NCBI RefSeq assembly: GCF_051622035.1
Contig: NC_135356.1
Coordinates: 26,008,839-26,072,838, forward strand
Source of the DNA: Arctopsyche grandis
Lineage: Eukaryota > Arthropoda > Insecta > Trichoptera > Hydropsychidae
Direction of reading: 5' to 3'
DNA: 64,000 bases
Part shown: positions 47,521 through 60,426 of the stretch, in pieces
Layout: every line of letters begins with the position of its first letter
Position numbering within the stretch: the first letter of the stretch is position 1
Notes under the pieces: model-generated
Told to the model about the DNA's origin: nothing
The model's database searches: none
The model's input: only the letters and a program-made list of their open reading frames with translations
Program-made: the position numbers and the translations under genes

Positions 47521-48060
47521 TGATTCCGGTCCGTGGACCCCCATTTACATCTCGTGGAACCCCATTTTTTTTTCTTCCTGTCAGTCCTCACCGACCCCCG
47601 GAGGTCCCTACGGACCATTTTGGGAACCTCTGCTCTAGATCTAATAATTCAGGGCAAGTCGGTGGTGAGGTGATTTGGTGACCAACAAGACAAGACCTTT
47701 AATAATACAATGTATAGTTATGTATATGTTGAACCAGATGTACAACAAGAGGTACAATCTTTCTCTGTCAAAAAGGCGCTTATTTAAAAAAGAAACAGCA
47801 TATAGAATACATATTAGTAGACACCGTTAGTATTAGTACCGTGTAACAAAAATTAAAAAAGAGTAAAAAAAATTATAAAAATTTAAACAGAACCAAATTT
47901 ATAATTATATGTAGTAGATACATACATATATTATGTACATATGGGCTTTTAAAAGTTTACATCATCATCTGAATTTTTGGATCCAATTATGTATCTCCTA
48001 AACCACTCAACGGATTAGTTTGAAACTTTTTTTACATGTACATATGTACATATACCTATG

Positions 48061-49205
48061 TATAGACTTGCCATACGTCCCGTATTTCACTACTCGGTCC
48101 CGTATTTGTCCCGTTTTCTCCCTAAACTCTGCGTGAGAGAATCGGCGCAGTGAGGATCTAAATCTAAATATTCCCATGAATAAGCTTATCGCTTTTTGTG
48201 GAGATAATACGAACACTAACTTCGGAGGTCTAAACCGAGCTGGAGGAAATTATGTGTTTTTTAAACTGAATTCTTAATCGGAAAGTTATATTGAAGGCAT
48301 AGGATGTCCAGCACACGTTTTTCATAACACTCTATCAATAGCCGCTGATGTTTTGACTGTCGATGTTGAATCAATAGTCGTCAAGAAATTCAAGTACTGA
48401 AAAACTCAAAGGCTTTTGTGAATATGTTGGTGTTGCCTACCAAAACTTATTATCCTACGTTGGGACTAGGTGGTTATCACTTTTACCTACAATTGAAAGA
48501 ATATTGAATCTGTGGTAGCCATTAAAATATTTTTTTGCTAATGAAGACAGACCAAAAGCCCTTAAAGATTTTTTTGATGATCCAATTAGTGAAGCCTATT
48601 TTTGCTTCTTGAATTCACAGCTCAATACATTTGAATCTCAAATTAAAAAAATAGAAAAATCAAACATCACAGTCCTGGAAGTAAAGTCTTTATTAGAAGA
48701 GACAAAACGACATATGAGCAAGATAAAAAAATCTTGAATCTCTTAAAGCTTGATTCTGAAAACAATGCCAAAGTGGAAACTTTCGAAAAACAGACTGTCG
48801 ATTTCTTTAACACTGCTGTGAAATACATTGATAAGTGGTCCCAATCATTCAAAAAAATTAATGCTTTCGATTGGATGACTCTCAAGCAAGTTCCTTAATG
48901 GAGGGAAATAGAACGAACCGTTTAATATTTGCAAGTAAGGAACATCGATGTTGGAAACAATGAGCTTCTTTTCAACCAGTTCGTATATTTAAAAGATTAT
49001 TTAAATAAAAATAATACCAACGAAAACTGGGAGACAACGCTGAAATTGAGTATGGAAGAGAAATGGCTGAAGTTTTTTAGAGATACCAAGCATATTGAAC
49101 AGAAGTCATGTTTAATAAAACTATGTGAATATTTGCCATTCCAGCCCACAATGCCAATGTGGAGAGAATATTTTCGGATGAAAGAAATGAGCTGGCAGTT
49201 GAGAC
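48061..49205 (+). pseudogene. hAT transposase of a second family, frameshifted
   Basis: Across frames: IAFCGDNTNTNFGGLNRAGG, SYIEGIGCPAHVFHNTLS, YVGTRWLSLLPTIERILNL, KALKDFFDDPISEAYFCFLN and IKKIEKSNITVLEVKSLLEE. Further on come WMTLKQVP and LLFNQFVYLKDY (48929 onward). FCGDNTNTNFGG, GCPAHVxHNT and TRWLSLLPxxERIL are typical of an insect hAT-like transposase group distinct from the ZBED copies nearby. Several frameshifts and stops. Absent from copy 1. Confidence 0.75.
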
Positions 49206-49224
49206 ATTTTCATTATTATGAAAG

Positions 49225-49840
49225 TTATAATAATTAAAAATCCGTTGCTACTGACGGTGCTACGGCAACGACACCGAGGCTTTCTGGCATGCTTAAAACA
49301 AGCTATACTGAATGTATTATTTGTTCATTGTGATCTTATTGAACGCTTATATAGCTCACTAGATTATGTCATTAGAGCAGTAAATAAAATCAAAAGGAAT
49401 GCCATAAATGAGAGATTATTTTTCACAAACTCAGATGTATCTATACCAGTACAGGGGCAATTTATTGAAATATCCAAAAATGAGGAACTAAAACCAGTGT
49501 TTGAACGAGGATCCCACAAATTCTTATTACAAAAACACTGTACATACTAGGATACAGAAATCTGCTCATAAAAATGACATATATATGTAAATTTACATAG
49601 CTTAAATGCCAAATTTAACAAAACCAATTTGAAGCTGTAAGGTGATCAATGAAACTCAATAAAAGCTATAAGTAAAATATAATATCTGCGTTTGTTGGCA
49701 AAATTTTTCTATACAAACACTTTTGTATAGAAGAATGTTCTCCGTCTTCAAATCTTATAAAATTGCGAAAACGAGATGCTTCTTCCTATTTAGTATAACG
49801 TGGATTTGGAGCAGTTATGAACCTCATCACTCATGAAATG
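49225..49840 (+). pseudogene. Decayed hAT transposase (ZBED/SCAND3-like), copy 2
   Basis: Paralogue of 27095-28250 (RHRGFLACLKQAILNVL, IERLYSSLDYVIRAVNKI). It ends about 540 bp earlier because of a deletion next to CACTCATGAA at 49839. Confidence 0.7.
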
Positions 49841-50631
49841 CCAATTTTGTTGACCAGTACTTTTAACAATATTTTAATGCCCCCACCCCCCCCCCGTTGA
49901 CTATTATCTGGATCCGTTAATGCCTTTGGAATTGAAGGAGCTCGTGTGAAAAGGAACGTTGTGTGTGTTCCTACATATGTATGTATGTACATACATTGTA
50001 TGAGTTGAAAAGCGTTGGGTCGAGATTGGAGCTTTATCAACAGTCAACAATAAAGCTTATTGTTTCAAAGGTATTCGATAATAAAATTGATAAAACTTTA
50101 AGTTGATATTTAGCACGGCAAATATACTCATATGTAAATAAGGTGTTGAATTTCTGCGAGCGATGGTCTGGGTGACGTCAAAAATGTGCAATTTTTTAAT
50201 TCGCAACTAAAACTGCACACGCTGCAGACGCCATACATTATCATCTTACAATTCTTTACAAATAAAATGATTCATTTTGCTTAGTCGAAGATTACTCGTG
50301 CTTGAGGTGAGTTGTGTGCTCTTGCATATATTTTATAACGTTTATATTGTAGACCAGTATTCTTCAGAATACGTCAAAATTCAAGTCCATAATATAAAAT
50401 GATAAATCGATAAAAAGTAATACAGAATTTCATGTTTTCTTATATTTTTTTTACGTGTTTCTTAAAAAAGCTCGAAAATTGTTTGTAAACGCTCCCATTT
50501 CAAGCTTTTAACAAATCATTTCGGTAAAACGTTTAAGCCACTTTAAATTTTATATTCGCTATATTTTTATAAACGCTCCTTATACTACTAAAATACGTGT
50601 ATTATATGTAAATATCGTTTCATTTCACGGA

Positions 50632-51110
50632 ATGGTGAATTATTCGATGAGAGATACATACATAGTTTTTCGGAGGGATCGTTGCAGCAGAGGCGGGGGA
50701 GTTCTTCTGGTTCTACGAGCTGTTAGTGTTCAATCTGTTTGCCTTTTTGATCAGCTCAATACCATCGGTGAACATGTTTGGGTTGATATTCGCCTAAATA
50801 ATTTTTCTCTTTTAATATGCGTTTTATATTTTCCTCCCAGTGAATCACCTCATATAATTAGTTAATTTTTTTCAAACTTGCAAAAGATCTTAAGTTTTTT
50901 GGCTGGCGGGAGGGTTAATTCTAGGAGTTTGAGTAATGAATTAATTTTTATTCCCGAATTATTAAATATGTATTTGTGTATATATTTGCAAATGTGTGTA
51001 CGTGTATGTATATTTTTGTGTATATGTAATTATTATTGGCCAGGAAGGCCCATGGGGTTTACCTGCTAGGCCTTCCTGGTATAAATATATAAATAAATAA
51101 ATAAATTTCG
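50632..51110 (+). mobile_element. R1-like endonuclease fragment and 3' tail, copy 2
   Basis: The frame at 50668-50862 reads FRRDRCSRGGGVLLVLRAVS, VQSVCLFDQLNTIGEHVWVD and IRLNNFSLLICVLYFPPSE, the middle of an R1-type endonuclease (RGGGVLLxVR...VYFPP). A tail with a GGCCAGGAAGG stem and TAAA repeats follows at 51038-51110. Copy 1 lost the first part. Confidence 0.75.
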
Positions 51111-51970
51111 ATAATCGTTGATAAATGATTTTGTTTTTCGGTAAGTGGATGCACACTTCACGAAATTAACTGTTGCATATTGGACATCGACGAGATTCGC
51201 CTGAACCAAGCTATGGATCTATCGAATATTATGGGGATGTTGACACCTTTAGAAAGTTTAGAGCAAAAAGCGATGGATTTTATTATTGATAATTTTGGGA
51301 TTGTGAGTAGTGTCGATTGTAAAAAATAGTATTATTTCTTAATTAACAATAAATAATTTATATTTACACATATTTCAGTTGTACAAAACGCCAGAGTTCT
51401 GTCGTTTACCGGATTCTCTCGTATTGAAAATTTTGAGATCAGATCGATTAAATGTGTCTTCCGAAGAAGAAGTCTTCCATGCTGTGAGACTTTGGATCAC
51501 TTTTGACAAAAAGAATCGTAAAGAAAAATTATTAGATATGCTAAGATCAGTGAGGCTAAAATTGTTGTCCATGGAGGTAAATAATTTTGTGTTTCCCTAT
51601 CACTGACGTATTTTTCTATCACTCGATAATAATGTTATATAAATTTATAATATTATTATTACATGATTTTTATTATTATATAACATTATAGAATATTAAT
51701 TTTTATTTTCAGTTTTTCCTCCTTGAAGTTGTGGAATTATGCGATCCATTCGAAGGATGTATGATCAACCTCAATCAAGCTGTTTATGAAATGATGATAC
51801 CCAATCATCTCAGCAAACCCAAATATCGCATGGGGAGAGCAAAACTGGCAGTCATTGGTGACTCTGAATTCACAGACGTGAGTATGGTGTATAAATGCTA
51901 TACCCTATTTGACTTACCATCAGCAATTGGAAAACTCTAGACTTCATCTTCTAAACTCTAGAAGATTCAT

Positions 51971-51975
<5 letters not shown>

Positions 51976-52047
<72 letters not shown>
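51976..52047. repeat. (TA)n in kelch copy 2 intron 3
   Basis: About 70 bp of TA, similar in length to copy 1. Confidence 0.95.
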
Positions 52048-52052
<5 letters not shown>

Positions 52053-53540
52053 TATATAAATTTTGGGTAACATTTTGCTGATGAATAAGAATCGTATATT
52101 TTCCTTCTGACTGCCAAGTTAACTGAAATGAGTATAAATTTAAATTGAATATGTACATGTTTTTAGGCGTCCAGTACTATCGATATCTACGATGGAGTCA
52201 GAAATACGTGGACCCAATCAAAAAAACTAAATATCGACCGTGCGAGGTTCGGTTCAGTCGTTGTTAACGATTGGATATTAATCATCGGTGGATGCAGACC
52301 GATAAGAATATTTGAAGCGATAATCGGGGTACCTCTTAGCGAAGTATGATTCAATTTATTTTTAAACGTGTTGTAAATTGGACCCTAATAACTAATGTGC
52401 AAATTAGTAATTACCAAATTACTGATGTGATGTAGTTCACCAATATTTTGATCTACATGTAACAAATTTTTAGATAGGTATAATTAATTACGTTACATCT
52501 AGTTGACTAGCTATAAGTTAGAGTTTGATATCCTATAACAAAATCCAAGTGGCGGACTACTATTCACATGTAGATCAAATCAATTATTTATTTTATAAAC
52601 TAATATTGTAGAAATATATAACTACATAATATAGATAGAAATACATATTTATAGTATAATCGAAATAATTTATCTTTATCGTTTGTAGGTAATATATATA
52701 GATTTAAAGGATGGCCAGATTCACGAATTGAAATCATTAAATGGACCACGATTCAACTTTCAAGTGGCAACAATTTCAGACAATTCATCTACTGACGTGT
52801 ACGTCATCGGGGGTTTTAGTGATTATAAAACTGCATTGACGACAGTGGAGAGGTAAAATCTAAAACTTTAACTGTTATAAAATAGTAATCCCTATCTAAA
52901 ATCAAATCTCTGAACAGGTGGAACAGCGAGAAGCAGATCTGGAAAAAAAATATCGCTCATATGCTCACGATAAGTATTCATCCCGGTGTATCCGTCATCA
53001 ACGATAATATATATCTGACAGGTGGCTTAAGAACTATCAACTTAAAGATTTATTGACCGACCTAGTACAAATGTACTCACCAAAAAACAATAAATGGATA
53101 TATTGCACGCCCATGATCCAGAAAAGAGCAAATCACTCGGTAAATGGAAACTAGAATTTAAGCTTGTTTCGCTGTCAGTTTATGGTTTTTGGCGATTTCG
53201 AATTCCATAAGTCGTACTTAGTTGATAGATATTAAATTAAATTGAAGACTCCCAATCAGCTGCTTGGTTTGAAAGTCCTATAGACTAGTAAAATTTGAAT
53301 CATTCATGGAAATGTTAATATAAGGCATAAGTGGTATTTCGTTGATAAATATTAAATTAAATTGAAGACCTCCAATCAGCCAGTTGGGTAGAAAGACATT
53401 TCAGACATATAGTCCCTATAATATCAGATGATAGTGACCATATAAATTACTTGAATCATTCATGGAGTTGTGAATATAAGGCCAGATTCTGATTATATTC
53501 TCATCAAATGTCTTAAACTGACAGTAAACACAGTCAGCAT

Positions 53541-53715
<175 letters not shown>

Positions 53716-54589
53716 TCAATACTTATAATTTATCGTTTTTAGAGCGTGACAATCAATGGGAAGTTATACGTCGGCGGTGGCTTTTGCAGCATCATCGGTA
53801 ATCGAATACGTCATCTCCTAAGTATGGAATCATTCGATCCTGTAGCCAACGTGTGGACTAAGTTTTCTGATTTGCCGAGTGCGAGATCAGGAGCCGCACT
53901 TATTTTCTCTCAAAACAAACTGTTTCTCATAGGTGAGATTTTGTATATTACTTACAGCAAATTTTTTCATAAAGGTTTTTAGAGTAGTCATAAATGATCC
54001 TTTTATCATGTGTTTCTTCTATACCATAAAATATCTAGATATTTCTGGATACTTTTTTTTATAAATAATACTCGACTCATCATTCCTTTTGTGGGCAATA
54101 AATGAATAAATGAACATTCAAATTCCAGTATCGCACTGAGCTCCAAAAACACTTCTAATCAACTTGAATTAATCTTTTCTAAACAATACTTCAATAATAT
54201 TATAATAATTCAAAAACATCCAATAAAAAATACAAATGCAAAAATTGCAAATAAAAATATAAAATATAAAACATGGTTACAAACATTTTTCCACACATCT
54301 TTAAATATGCAATTTTTTCAACCACAAGTTCTTTTACACTGTTCATTGTCATCTCTATGTTTCTCCAAGCCACACATCCCTTAATTACTTCCCATATCTT
54401 TTCAATTGGATTGAGTTCCAGCTGAAATGGGGGTGACCTTAGAGTCTATAACATACTTTTTCTGTCGACATTTATGCTCCAATACTAATTTATAAAGCTC
54501 TGCGGGTCAAAATAAATATTTTTTTATGTCAACCACTGCTTTATAATATCTTTTTAGGAATCTAGGGTCAAAAATAAGATCCATTATCT

Positions 54590-55117
54590 ATCACCCACAA
54601 CAGAATTCGGTTCCAAATTTGGAATCAACTTTTCGGTTATCCATTTCTTATAATTGTCGAAGTTCATTTCATGGTGATAATCTCCGGTTCTTTGATGGCA
54701 GGCATTTGGAACAAAGCCTTGTTCTGTACCGGCGTGTACAATCAATAAATCCTGCTCCTTTGGATGCCGGATTTACATATAATGCCACTTTCCGAAGAAT
54801 CTCTCCACGTCATTGACTTGTGTTGTGTGTTGAATGTATATACATATGTTTCATCGGTATACACGATTGGTCTACCTTCTGCTCTAAATCGAGCTATTGA
54901 TCTTAAAAATGTGATTCTTTTATATACAATGCACATTTTCTCTTGTAACAATTTTCTGTCATCGGACATTTTTTTTCTGTCTGGACTGTGAAGAGTAGTG
55001 CGCTTGCCCGTAAACCCTATGGATTGTTTCATTTTTTCCAATATCCCAGAACGCATTTATTATTTATAATTTCGAGAAAATCTCGGGAACTTTGTAACCA
55101 CCGTCACTGTCAAGCCA
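54590..55117 (-). pseudogene. DDE transposase fragment in kelch copy 2 intron 7
   Basis: Paralogue of 32510-33045 with the same truncation before the second catalytic Asp (RFRAEGRPIVYTDETYVYTF). Shared position shows it was in the ancestral gene. Confidence 0.75.
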
Positions 55118-56460
55118 CGCGTCTACCAAGAAGCAAAAAAGGCGTGGATTCGTATCGGCAGACTAACGATATCTGTACACCCGGGCACGCACACTGTCTC
55201 AATTTTCTTCTCTCGTTGAACGAACTCTACATGTGGCCATTTTCAACACTACAGATATGAATTCCAGAGAATGAAATTAAATCGACAACTCTTATTTTAC
55301 GTTTTTATTCATAATTACTCAAAAGTGCTATACTTTCTACCTTATACTATCTCTTTCTTCAATTTTTAATTTAATCTTAATTGTTTTAGGGGGAACAGTT
55401 GCACAAAAATCTTTAGACGATGTCTGTGAGTATGATCCGAGATGTGAAGAATGGATAGCCCGTAAAAGTCTCAGCATTCCAAGGACCGGAGTGCAAGCAT
55501 TAATATTGCCATACGACGTTATAGATTTTCAATAATATTTTTGTAACAAGTATACAATACAGTAAGAAACTTAGAATATGCTATCCATGTCTATAAGCTA
55601 ATTGCCCTTCACATTTTAAATCTAAGTTCTGAGTGTATTAGTATTATAACATTAAAGCGTTTGGATAATTTTAATAAAATAAAGAATGTATGACCGAAAA
55701 ATGTAGAAAGTAATAATGCGATTTTTGAACGTAAGCGGTGAGGACGGATGAGTATTATGAATGTATTACGTAATATTATGCTAAGCATATTTAACATAAC
55801 AGAATACATATTTTGTTTCTAACATTCCAAAGTAAGGCCCATCCAAGATAAGACCCTCCCAAGAAATTTTTCTGTAGAATGATTGGTCCATCTTCTTTTA
55901 AATAAACATAGCTTAAGATTTTTGATCTACGGGACTACTGATGCCACCGTAAAATTTAACATACATTTATGATTCCATATTTACCATTAAGTTTTTAGTC
56001 ATAATGTTTCATATTGATATGATTCAATGACATCTTCACTCTTATTATATTGATGTTGTTATTCTTATTTAATATTTGCTTGCTATTGTATTCAAGTGAG
56101 TGTTACATGCAATTAGCAATTTAAAAAATTAAGACTTTATAGGTAAGACCTATACAAGGTGATGTTATCTTGTAAAATCTTTAAACTATCGAAATAAAAA
56201 TACTTTTCTTGAATTAATGAGTTTTATTTAAAATTTGATTATAACAAGATATGTATCTCTACTGCGGTGACTAGCTACATTTAGGATGTTCATAATAAAG
56301 CTGACCGGAAAAGTCTTTATTAGGCCGTATCGAAAGACACGAATTTTGGATTTTCATTGATGGAACTGGTGGAAAACGTGCGTCAAGAAAACGTAAAATC
56401 AAAATTTTCATCGTTTATCTCAACAAAAATTTTGATAAAGTCGGTAGATACATATTGTAG

Positions 56461-57345
56461 CTGTCGACCTGAAATCAATCCACATGATTGTAAATTACAT
56501 TAATTATATGATTTATAATATTGTAAATAGATATGAAATGGGCTTACTGTTCGGTTGGTCTGGATGTAGCAACATTTGCAAGAGGCCAACAACAGACTCT
56601 AATCTGATCGTCCAATTGGCCAGACATCGGGAGGATCGCCAATCCACATAAAAGTAAAGTGTTATATGTATAAATATAAAGTGCTTCGTATATAGCCATA
56701 TATAAATGTACATAATAAAGCGGATTGACTTACGATTCGGCCACTCACTAGAAGTGCGGCGAAATTTCCAGAGACCGAGTTGATAAGATCGTGTGGCGAA
56801 GTTTCAGCGTGCGAATTCGTCAATTCTGTCGTGTAAACCTAGAATACATATTTTCTGTCTAGATGTATTTACTATGATGGCAACCTGATGGTGTGTTTTA
56901 CTCATCGCGTTTTCTTTTGGACTCTTTGCATACAAGTGTCGAAGGAATTTCCATGGCAAGAAAGAAGATGAAGACATCTTATGCAATTATTATTATTAAA
57001 ATACTAATTCACTTTCACTCCACCACGAGCCTATAAACGTCAAACGTAAACTGTCACTTTGACATTTCTGCACAGATATACTAGTAATATCCACAAATCC
57101 GACCATTATTTTCTCACTATATTTTTATTTTGCCATTATAAATAGACAATCAAAATTGTTTGCATTGATTTGATAATTTTTAGTACGGATATTTGTTTAA
57201 TTGAAATTGTGGTGGCTCTACGATATGGTCGAGGGTAATTGGATTATTAGTTACATTGCGATGGTCACAAAGACAATTTTTGCTATGAAACCGCGAATGT
57301 GGAATATTTGGCACTCGAGTTTTCGTTAGTATGATGGACTTTTCG
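56461..57345. repeat. Duplicated blocks shared with 18470-19170 and 34383-34660
   Basis: 56461-57130 follows 18470-19170. From ACGAGCCTATAAACGTCAAA (about 57024) the block also follows 34383-34660, through TACGGTATGTTCGAGG-like sequence to GCACTCGAGTTTTCGTTA. Not coding. Confidence 0.7.
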
Positions 57346-57685
57346 GCTGCCAGATGTTCCGTAATAGAGATTTAAGTGACTTTTGGGGGAGCGCTTTGTG
57401 ACCAATGATCACCCAACCATGGTGGAGTTTCGGTCACCATCCTGCGAGTTGGGACTAACTCGGCCATGTTGGTTCGTTGCTCCTTTACTTTCGATAAATG
57501 CCGAGTTTACAGACGAGGTGGACCTTCTCGGCTCACTTGCCGCTGGTAGTGGACCCGCTGGCCACTGTCATTGGCTGCTGTGTGAGAGTACTCGAGTATT
57601 GCCGTGCCGTGATTAAAACGGTGCGCAATTATTATACGTACCTATACAGTTTATTAACAACAAGACATTTACCGATATACTTATT
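57346..57685. other. Diverged relative of the short LTR, no gene
   Basis: GTGGAGTTTCGGTCACCATC and CTGCGAGTTGGGAC at 57420-57455 resemble the short LTRs at 34684 and 36602, but boundaries cannot be set. Open frames here are not recognisable. Confidence 0.3.
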
Positions 57686-57845
57686 ACGTTTAAAATTATC
57701 ATAAAACGAAAAATGACGCCTTTTGAACTAAGCATCTTTTTAAATTCAAATTATAAAAATAAAAATATTGTTATGGGGACTGGCTAGAGTTGTGTTGTAT
57801 CTCATAACCAGCCACCATGTTGTTTTGAGACAGATTCGTCTCAAA
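57686..57845. repeat. Repeat containing the empty site of MITE copy 8
   Basis: Matches 37178-37450 except that the MITE at 37307-37408 and one CTCATAAC are absent (site at 57799-57806). Confidence 0.9.
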
Positions 57846-58200
57846 AAAAAGTAAAAAGGAGATTGTGTAGTTCTTAACGACTCAATAATAACAAATAAAT
57901 CATAGTCAAAAAAGTATATTTAATTCGACAAAAATAATGATCTACATAAAAATACATTAAATTAATAATTACTACCACTATTTATATTGCAATAAAACTT
58001 CTAGAATAAGTCAAATTAATACATTGTCTTCAGATGCTTTAATGATAAAAAAAAACATAAATTGAAATGCAACACGTTTATGCAACAATGAAACTTACAG
58101 AATGAATCGGTTTGAAAAAGTTTGTCTCCATGTAATTTTTACGATTCCATGATAATGCATGAAGATGTTCTTGACATTTAGTTTGAACAGTTCCATTTCC
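57846..58200. repeat. Inverted third copy of the duplication edge (42140-42510)
   Basis: Reverse complement of 42140-42510, for example AAAAAGGAGATTGTGTAGTT against AACTACACAATCTCCTTTTT at 42484. It lacks both the 193-bp MITE and the RTE insert, matching copy 2 rather than copy 1. A 46-bp tandem duplication (GTTTGAACAGTTCCA units) follows at 58178-58270. Confidence 0.85.
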
Positions 58201-58259
58201 ATTGATTGTTATTAAGAAGCATAAAAGTTTGAACAGTTCCAGTTCCATTGATTATTATT

Positions 58260-59363
58260 AAGAAGCATAATACTGACAGACTAGCTAGTGAACCTAAGGC
58301 TTATCGCCCAATCAGTTTGTTACCTATTTTTGGGAAGGTCCTAGAGAGGCTAATTTCGAGTCGGCTCAGTAGTTTCATTGACGATAACTCTGTTTTACCC
58401 GATGGTCAATTTGGATTTAGATCGGGCAAGTCTACTGTTGATGCAATTCGCTGTGTCTTGAGGGAGTCTTCGGACTCTCTATCCAAGTATGTAGTTGTTG
58501 TTTTGTTGGACGTTGCTGGAGCGTTTAATAATGTCTGATGGCCCATGTTATTGATCAAGTTGCGTCTGCTGGGACTACATCCGAATTAACTATGCTTACT
58601 GCAGAGTTACTTGTCGGATAGGAAATTGGTTTTCGAACTCGGTGGACAGGTTAGTTTCAGGGATCTCTCTATTGGATGTCCACAGGGCTCCGTTTGGGGA
58701 CTCCTTTAGAACATTCTCGTCAATGACCTTTTTACAATCAATTTACCGGAGGGTTGCAGGTTGCTTGCGTACGCTGATAACATCGTGTTATTAACGCACG
58801 CAAAGTCCCGTGTTGAGCTGGAATTGAAAGCTACTGCGGAATTTCACCTTCTAGACAATTGGGCCATAATTAACAAACTTTCTTTCTCGCCTTCTAAGTC
58901 CAAGTGCTTATTAACAAAGGGTTCTCTTGTTAGAGCCCCTAATATCAACCTCAGAGACTGTAAGATCAAATTTGTCAATGAGTCCACTTATTTGGGTGTT
59001 TTTCTCGATGTCAGGCTTTCATTCAATGGTCATATTGGGAGAACATTAGATAAAGCTAAGGTTTCCTTTGGTCGTATTGGTGGTCTCTGTGGTCGCTCAT
59101 GGGGTTTAGGTTTTCATGACAAACGCTTGGTGTTCGATGCTGTGTTTGTGAACTCTTTGACGTATGCATCTAGCATTTGGAGTAATCGTGTCGAATTAAA
59201 GACGGTCTGTCGTACATTAAATAGTGGTCAGCGTTTTCCTCTGATCGCTCTTACCCAGGCTTATCGCACTGCGTCTACAGACTCACTACAGATTCTTGCG
59301 AGTACATTGCCACTTGACTTGATCGTCCAAATAAGAGCTGCTCGGGAAAAACTTCGTTCTTAG
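58260..59363 (+). pseudogene. R1-like ORF2 reverse transcriptase, inactive
   Basis: Frames give PKAYRPISLLPIFGKVLERL, GQFGFRSGKSTVDAI and VVVLLDVAGAFNNV (A-box Asp kept). After stops come LAYADNIVLL, NKLSFSPSKSKCLL, LGVFLDVRLSFNGHI and SLTYASSIW. The catalytic box is YADN instead of YADD, which would abolish activity. An in-frame deletion joins SSIWSN directly to RVELKTVCRT. Confidence 0.85.
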
Positions 59364-59496
59364 GTTAGATGCTACCGTCTCGGGTGTCCTTTTACGTACT
59401 CCTTATCAATCACAATGCGATGACCCACAATTCTGGCGAAGTTTGAAGTCTGATATTTTAAATTGTGCTATTTTGGCTTGGCAACTTAGATGGGAT
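58260..59496 (+). mobile_element. R1-like retrotransposon relic
   Basis: Contains most of the reverse transcriptase and part of the C-terminal region, cut at the right by insertion of a BEL LTR at 59497. Sequence near 59180-59480 is colinear with 41550-41230 of the inverted R1 copy. Confidence 0.85.
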
Positions 59497-60252
<756 letters not shown>

Positions 60253-60255
60253 TTT

Positions 60256-60273
60256 TGGTCCTTCGAGCCGGAT
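60256..60273 (+). other. Primer-binding site, tRNA-Tyr type
   Basis: TGGTCCTTCGAGCCGGAT starts three bases after the LTR. It is the complement of ATCCGGCTCGAAGGACCA, the 3' end of eukaryotic tRNA-Tyr including CCA. Position and full 18-base complementarity identify the reverse-transcription primer site. Confidence 0.75.
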
Positions 60274-60426
60274 GTCTTCAGAGCTGGTCTTCCAACGTCG
60301 CCGAATCCAGGTTGGTCGTAATTAGCATTTTTCTGTTGTTGTTGCTATTTTTTTTGGTCGTCAACGTCCATTTTGTTTTTTCCCGCGTCCATTTTTTCCT
60401 TTGTTTGATTTCGTCGCATTTCAATA

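Larger units (their letters stand above)
45677..47632 (-). mobile_element. hAT element, CATAGGTTCCCAAA ends
   Basis: Ends CATAGGTTCCCAAACTTTT and, inverted, CAGAGGTTCCCAAAATGG, with a perfect 8-bp duplication CTCTAGAT (45669-45676, 47633-47640). Copy 1 shows the ancestral site as ATCTAGAT at about 26416-26423. The interior contains a (GT)n array (45945-46025), a low-identity repeat of CCGGAAGTAG-type lines, and a minus-strand transposase tail. Confidence 0.9.
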
